DNA of 47,937 bases from a virus: positions 1 through 47,937 of IMG/VR virus record IMGVR_UViG_3300042691_013717; one strand, written 5' to 3'. Shown here piece by piece: positions 45,149-47,937 of the stretch. A program made the translations under genes and the position numbers. Positions within the stretch are counted from its first letter, which is position 1. Each line of letters begins with the position of its first letter. A model generated the notes under the pieces. That model was not told the origin of the DNA, did no database searches, and worked only from the letters and a program-made list of their open reading frames with translations.

Positions 45149-47722
45149 ATGATTGACAAGCCTCTTGATGAAATGGACTTCGGTCCCGAAACTGAAGAGG
45201 GCGCCGAGATTGAAATCGGTGTTCTGAATCCAGAGGCTGTGTCTGTTGAAACCGAAGACGGTGGCATGATCATCGAGTTCGGTCCGCCGGAGGAAGAGGG
45301 TGGGTCACTGGGCGACCTCCCTCACTCCGTGAATCTGGCAGAGCATATTGATGACTCTGAATTGGCCTCTATTGGGCGCAGGATCCAGGATGTCTACCAG
45401 GAAGATCTGAACTCCCGGCAGGACTGGGAGCGTGCATATAAGGATGGACTGGACTACCTCGGAGTGAAGACCGAGGACCGGAACAAGCCTTGGGCTGGCG
45501 CTTGTGGGCTATACCACAACATGATCATGGAGGCGGCTGTTCGCTTCCAATCCAACGCCATCATGGAAATCTTCCCGGCCTCTGGGCCTGTGAAGACGCA
45601 GATCGTCGGTGAGGTCAACGAGGAGAAGGAAGATCAGGCGCTCCGCATGCAGACGGACCTGAACTACCTGCTCACCCAAGAGATGAAGGATTACCGTCCA
45701 GAGACTGAGCGCATGCTCTTTGGTCTGGCGCTGTGCGGCTCTGCGTTCAAGAAGATCTGCTTCGATCCGCTGACGGACATGCCGGATATCAAATATGTTC
45801 CGGCGCAGGACTTCATTATTCCGTATGGCGCTACGTCTCTCAAGACAGCCAGCAGGTATATCCATGTCCTCACAAAGAACATCAACGAAGTCAAGAAGCT
45901 ACAGTACACTGGGTTCTATCGCGATGTTGACATCCAGCCTGACTACGATTCCAACTCTCAGCTTCAAGACAAGATTGACAAGGTTAGCTACGAGTACAAG
46001 CAGGGCGACGAAGAATCCGTTACTCTTCTTGAGGCTCATATCGATCTCGATATTCCTGGCCTGGAGCATTCTGACGATGATGGTAGGGCTACTGGCATTG
46101 CATTACCTTATGTCGTCACTGTAGACAAGACCTCTGGCAAGGTCCTCTCGGTCTACCGGAACTGGGACGAGGACGATCCCAAGAAGAACAAGCTGATCTG
46201 GTTCTCGGCCTATAATTACGTCCCTGGCATCGGCGCTTACGGCTACGGCTTGATCCATCTGATCGGCGCTAATGCCAAGGCTTCTACTGCCATCCTGCGT
46301 CAGTTGATTGATTCCGGCACTCTTGCGAACCTCCCTGGTGGCCTGAAGGCTAAGGGCATGCGTGTCGCCGGGGACGATTCCCCGATTCAGCCGGGCGAGT
46401 GGAGAGATGTCGATGTCGCTAATGGGGACATTGCTCGGTCGCTTTACCCTCTTCCTTATAAAGAGCCATCGCAGACACTGTTCCAACTCCTCGGGAACGT
46501 GGTGGAGGATGGCCGCAGACTCGCTTCTATCGCGGATGCTGAGATTGGGGATGTCAATTCTCAAGCGCCTGTAGGCACCACGCTGGCGATTATGGAGCGG
46601 GCGATGAAGGTGATGAGCGCCATTCAAGCTCGTCTCCATGCTTCGCTTCAGGATGAGTTCGCGATCCTTGTCCGGGTGATCCGTGACAGTGGATCCGACC
46701 GATACAAGATTGACTTCGGAAGGATGAATGGGGACAAGCGGGCCGACTTTGACGACCGCATTGATGTGATCCCTGTGTCCGATCCGAATGCGGCCACGAT
46801 GTCGCAGCGAGTGATGCAGTATCAGGCTGCAATCCAACTCGCCGCTCAAGCGCCGCAGTTCTACGACCTGCCTGAGTTGCATCGGAAGATGCTGGAAGTC
46901 CTGGGTGTTAAGGATGTGAAGAAGATTATCCCTGAGAAGGTCGATGCTCCACTCCTCGACCCCATCTCGGAGAACCTGAACATCACCAACATGAAGCCTG
47001 CTAAGGCTTACCAAGTGCAGGACCACGATTCTCACATCAAGGCGCATATGGCTTATGTGCAGAATCCAGCGGTTCAGCAGAGTTTGGGACAGAATCCTCA
47101 GGCAAACGCTATCTTCGCTGCGTTCATGGCGCACATTGCAGAGCATGTAGGCTTTGCATATCGCGCCCAGATCGAGCAGAAGTTGGGTATCCCGCTTCCT
47201 GCACCGGGAGAACCTATGCCTGGGGACATTGAATCCAATCTTTCCAAGGCAATTGCTGACGCTTCGCAGATGCTTTTACAGCAGGCGCAGGCTCAACAGC
47301 AGCAACAGCAATTCCAGCAGCAGGCTCAGGACCCCGTTATGCAGCTTCAGCAGGCTGAATTGCAGATCAAGCAGGCTGAGTTGCAGATGAAGGCGCAGGA
47401 ATCGCAGCAGAAAGCCCAGCTTGAAGTCGTCAAGAACCAGACAAAGGCTCAGTTGGAGAGCGCCAGGATTCAATCTCAGGCCCAAGTGGCTCAACAGGCT
47501 GCTGCACAACGCGCCCAGCAGTCTCAAAGTGAACTGGCACTGGACAACCAGCGCCTGCAACTTGAAGTTCAGCGTCTACAGAAGGACCGCCAGGAGTCTG
47601 AAGCCAGGATTCAGGCTGAAATGCAGCGAATCCAGACCGAAAACGACATGGCAAAGGCGAAGATTGCAGAGATCTTAGCCCGGATGGACTCCATGGGAGG
47701 CAATGTTGGACCTACGGTCTAG
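45149..47722 (+). CDS. Portal protein
   Basis: 857 residues. Acidic N-terminus, then DVYQEDLNSRQDWERAYKDG and LDYLGVKTEDRNKPWAGACG, QSNAIMEIFPASGPVKTQI and FGLALCGSAFKKICFDPLTD, a layout typical of large portals in podovirus-like environmental phages. The region LDSGTLANLPGG-like (IDSGTLANLPGGLKAKGMRV) is near residue 390. The C-terminal 170 residues are Gln-rich coiled coil. The portal forms the dodecameric DNA channel at the capsid vertex and docks terminase. Length is at the upper end because of the Gln-rich tail. Confidence 0.85.
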   Translation: MIDKPLDEMDFGPETEEGAEIEIGVLNPEAVSVETEDGGMIIEFGPPEEEGGSLGDLPHSVNLAEHIDDSELASIGRRIQDVYQEDLNSRQDWERAYKDGLDYLGVKTEDRNKPWAGACGLYHNMIMEAAVRFQSNAIMEIFPASGPVKTQIVGEVNEEKEDQALRMQTDLNYLLTQEMKDYRPETERMLFGLALCGSAFKKICFDPLTDMPDIKYVPAQDFIIPYGATSLKTASRYIHVLTKNINEVKKLQYTGFYRDVDIQPDYDSNSQLQDKIDKVSYEYKQGDEESVTLLEAHIDLDIPGLEHSDDDGRATGIALPYVVTVDKTSGKVLSVYRNWDEDDPKKNKLIWFSAYNYVPGIGAYGYGLIHLIGANAKASTAILRQLIDSGTLANLPGGLKAKGMRVAGDDSPIQPGEWRDVDVANGDIARSLYPLPYKEPSQTLFQLLGNVVEDGRRLASIADAEIGDVNSQAPVGTTLAIMERAMKVMSAIQARLHASLQDEFAILVRVIRDSGSDRYKIDFGRMNGDKRADFDDRIDVIPVSDPNAATMSQRVMQYQAAIQLAAQAPQFYDLPELHRKMLEVLGVKDVKKIIPEKVDAPLLDPISENLNITNMKPAKAYQVQDHDSHIKAHMAYVQNPAVQQSLGQNPQANAIFAAFMAHIAEHVGFAYRAQIEQKLGIPLPAPGEPMPGDIESNLSKAIADASQMLLQQAQAQQQQQQFQQQAQDPVMQLQQAELQIKQAELQMKAQESQQKAQLEVVKNQTKAQLESARIQSQAQVAQQAAAQRAQQSQSELALDNQRLQLEVQRLQKDRQESEARIQAEMQRIQTENDMAKAKIAEILARMDSMGGNVGPTV

Positions 47723-47900
47723 GTTCTTCAAGAGGATTGACGAGCTTACGGAGACGAACGCCACCCATCTCGTCTCTGGTTCGTGCGGTGACTACGCCGA
47801 ATACAAAATGATGGTTGGAAAACTCGCAGGACTCCAGCAAGCACGACAAGAATTTCAGGAAATCTGGGACAAGCTTGTCCAGCAAGTTGAAGAGGACTGA
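47703..47900 (+). CDS. Small protein after the portal
   Basis: 65 residues, overlapping the portal stop by 20 bases. DLRSRFFKRIDELTETNATH, then YKMMVGKLAGLQQARQEFQE and a helical end. Small helical proteins with 'Y-x-x-x-x-G-x-L-x-G-L' directly after the portal are common in such phages. Function unknown. Confidence 0.6.
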   Translation: MLDLRSRFFKRIDELTETNATHLVSGSCGDYAEYKMMVGKLAGLQQARQEFQEIWDKLVQQVEED

Positions 47901-47932
47901 CGCAAACGCTGCTCTAGCGCAAAAAGGACAAC

Positions 47933-47937
47933 ATGAA
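47933..47937 (+). CDS. Start of the next gene, cut by the window end
   Basis: AAAAAGGACAAC is followed by ATG at 47933, so a gene clearly starts here. Only five bases are visible. By synteny it could be a scaffold, protease or capsid gene, but nothing can be read. Confidence 0.45.

Noticed and set aside
46103-47146. 347-residue - strand open frame
   Set aside because: Antisense to the portal gene; no start signals and no family motifs.
1-47937. Complete genome with terminal repeats
   Set aside because: The two ends do not match, both cut genes, and capsid genes are missing; it is a partial genome.

Overview
This 47.9 kb window is part of a tailed double-stranded DNA bacteriophage genome, probably a short-tailed (podovirus-like) phage. 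It carries a terminase large subunit, a portal with a Gln-rich tail, a P22 gp10-like structural protein, a tail fibre and about 12 kb of very large virion or ejection-type proteins. I see no tape measure or tail tube genes. It is not a complete genome: the left edge cuts a tail-fibre gene, the right edge stops two codons into a gene after the portal, and I find no major capsid, scaffold or DNA polymerase gene. The host cannot be named from the sequence.

Layout. (1) 1-17.5 kb, + strand: tail fibre end, four small tail-region genes, then structural genes ending in a 2004-residue polyvalent protein with an HEIVH motif and an LPD38-like region. (2) 25.7-17.5 kb, - strand: a recombination and nucleotide operon starting with a ribbon-helix-helix regulator, then a PD-(D/E)XK nuclease, an ERF annealing protein, a small possible ssDNA-binding protein, a tyrosine recombinase, a RuvC-like resolvase, a string of small accessory genes, dUTPase, an M15 endolysin and a RusA-like protein. 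(3) 25.8-27.6 kb, + strand: a T7 gp4-type primase-helicase, divergent from block 2. (4) 34.6-27.6 kb, - strand: an operon of small genes leading into a three-gene MoxR ATPase / long helical partner / VWA-metallopeptidase module. (5) 34.55-35.64 kb: an almost gene-free control region with a 22-bp iteron array. (6) 35.6-40.0 kb, + strand: small terminase-like protein, a tandem array of about ten tiny paralogous proteins sharing an E-H/Y helix motif, ThyX and tRNA-Arg(CCU), closed by twin terminators. (7) 40.1-43.3 kb: three - strand excisionase-type HTH genes, a DUF559-like nuclease, a short + strand cluster with a fourth HTH protein, and a - strand membrane/coiled-coil protein. (8) 43.3 kb to the end, + strand: terminase, portal and packaging-region genes.

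The genes suggest a phage that replicates with its own primase-helicase, an exonuclease-annealase recombination pair and branched-DNA nucleases, and that supplies thymidylate through Dut and ThyX. The integrase leaves open whether it is temperate. Several operons seem to start at leaderless genes with a -10 box 5-6 bases before the start codon. GGCGCT/AGCGCC is strongly over-represented by eye on both strands and in all frames. The most original features are the E-H microprotein array (36.5-39.1 kb), the iteron array (34.75-34.86 kb), the leaderless promoter set and the MoxR-VWA module.
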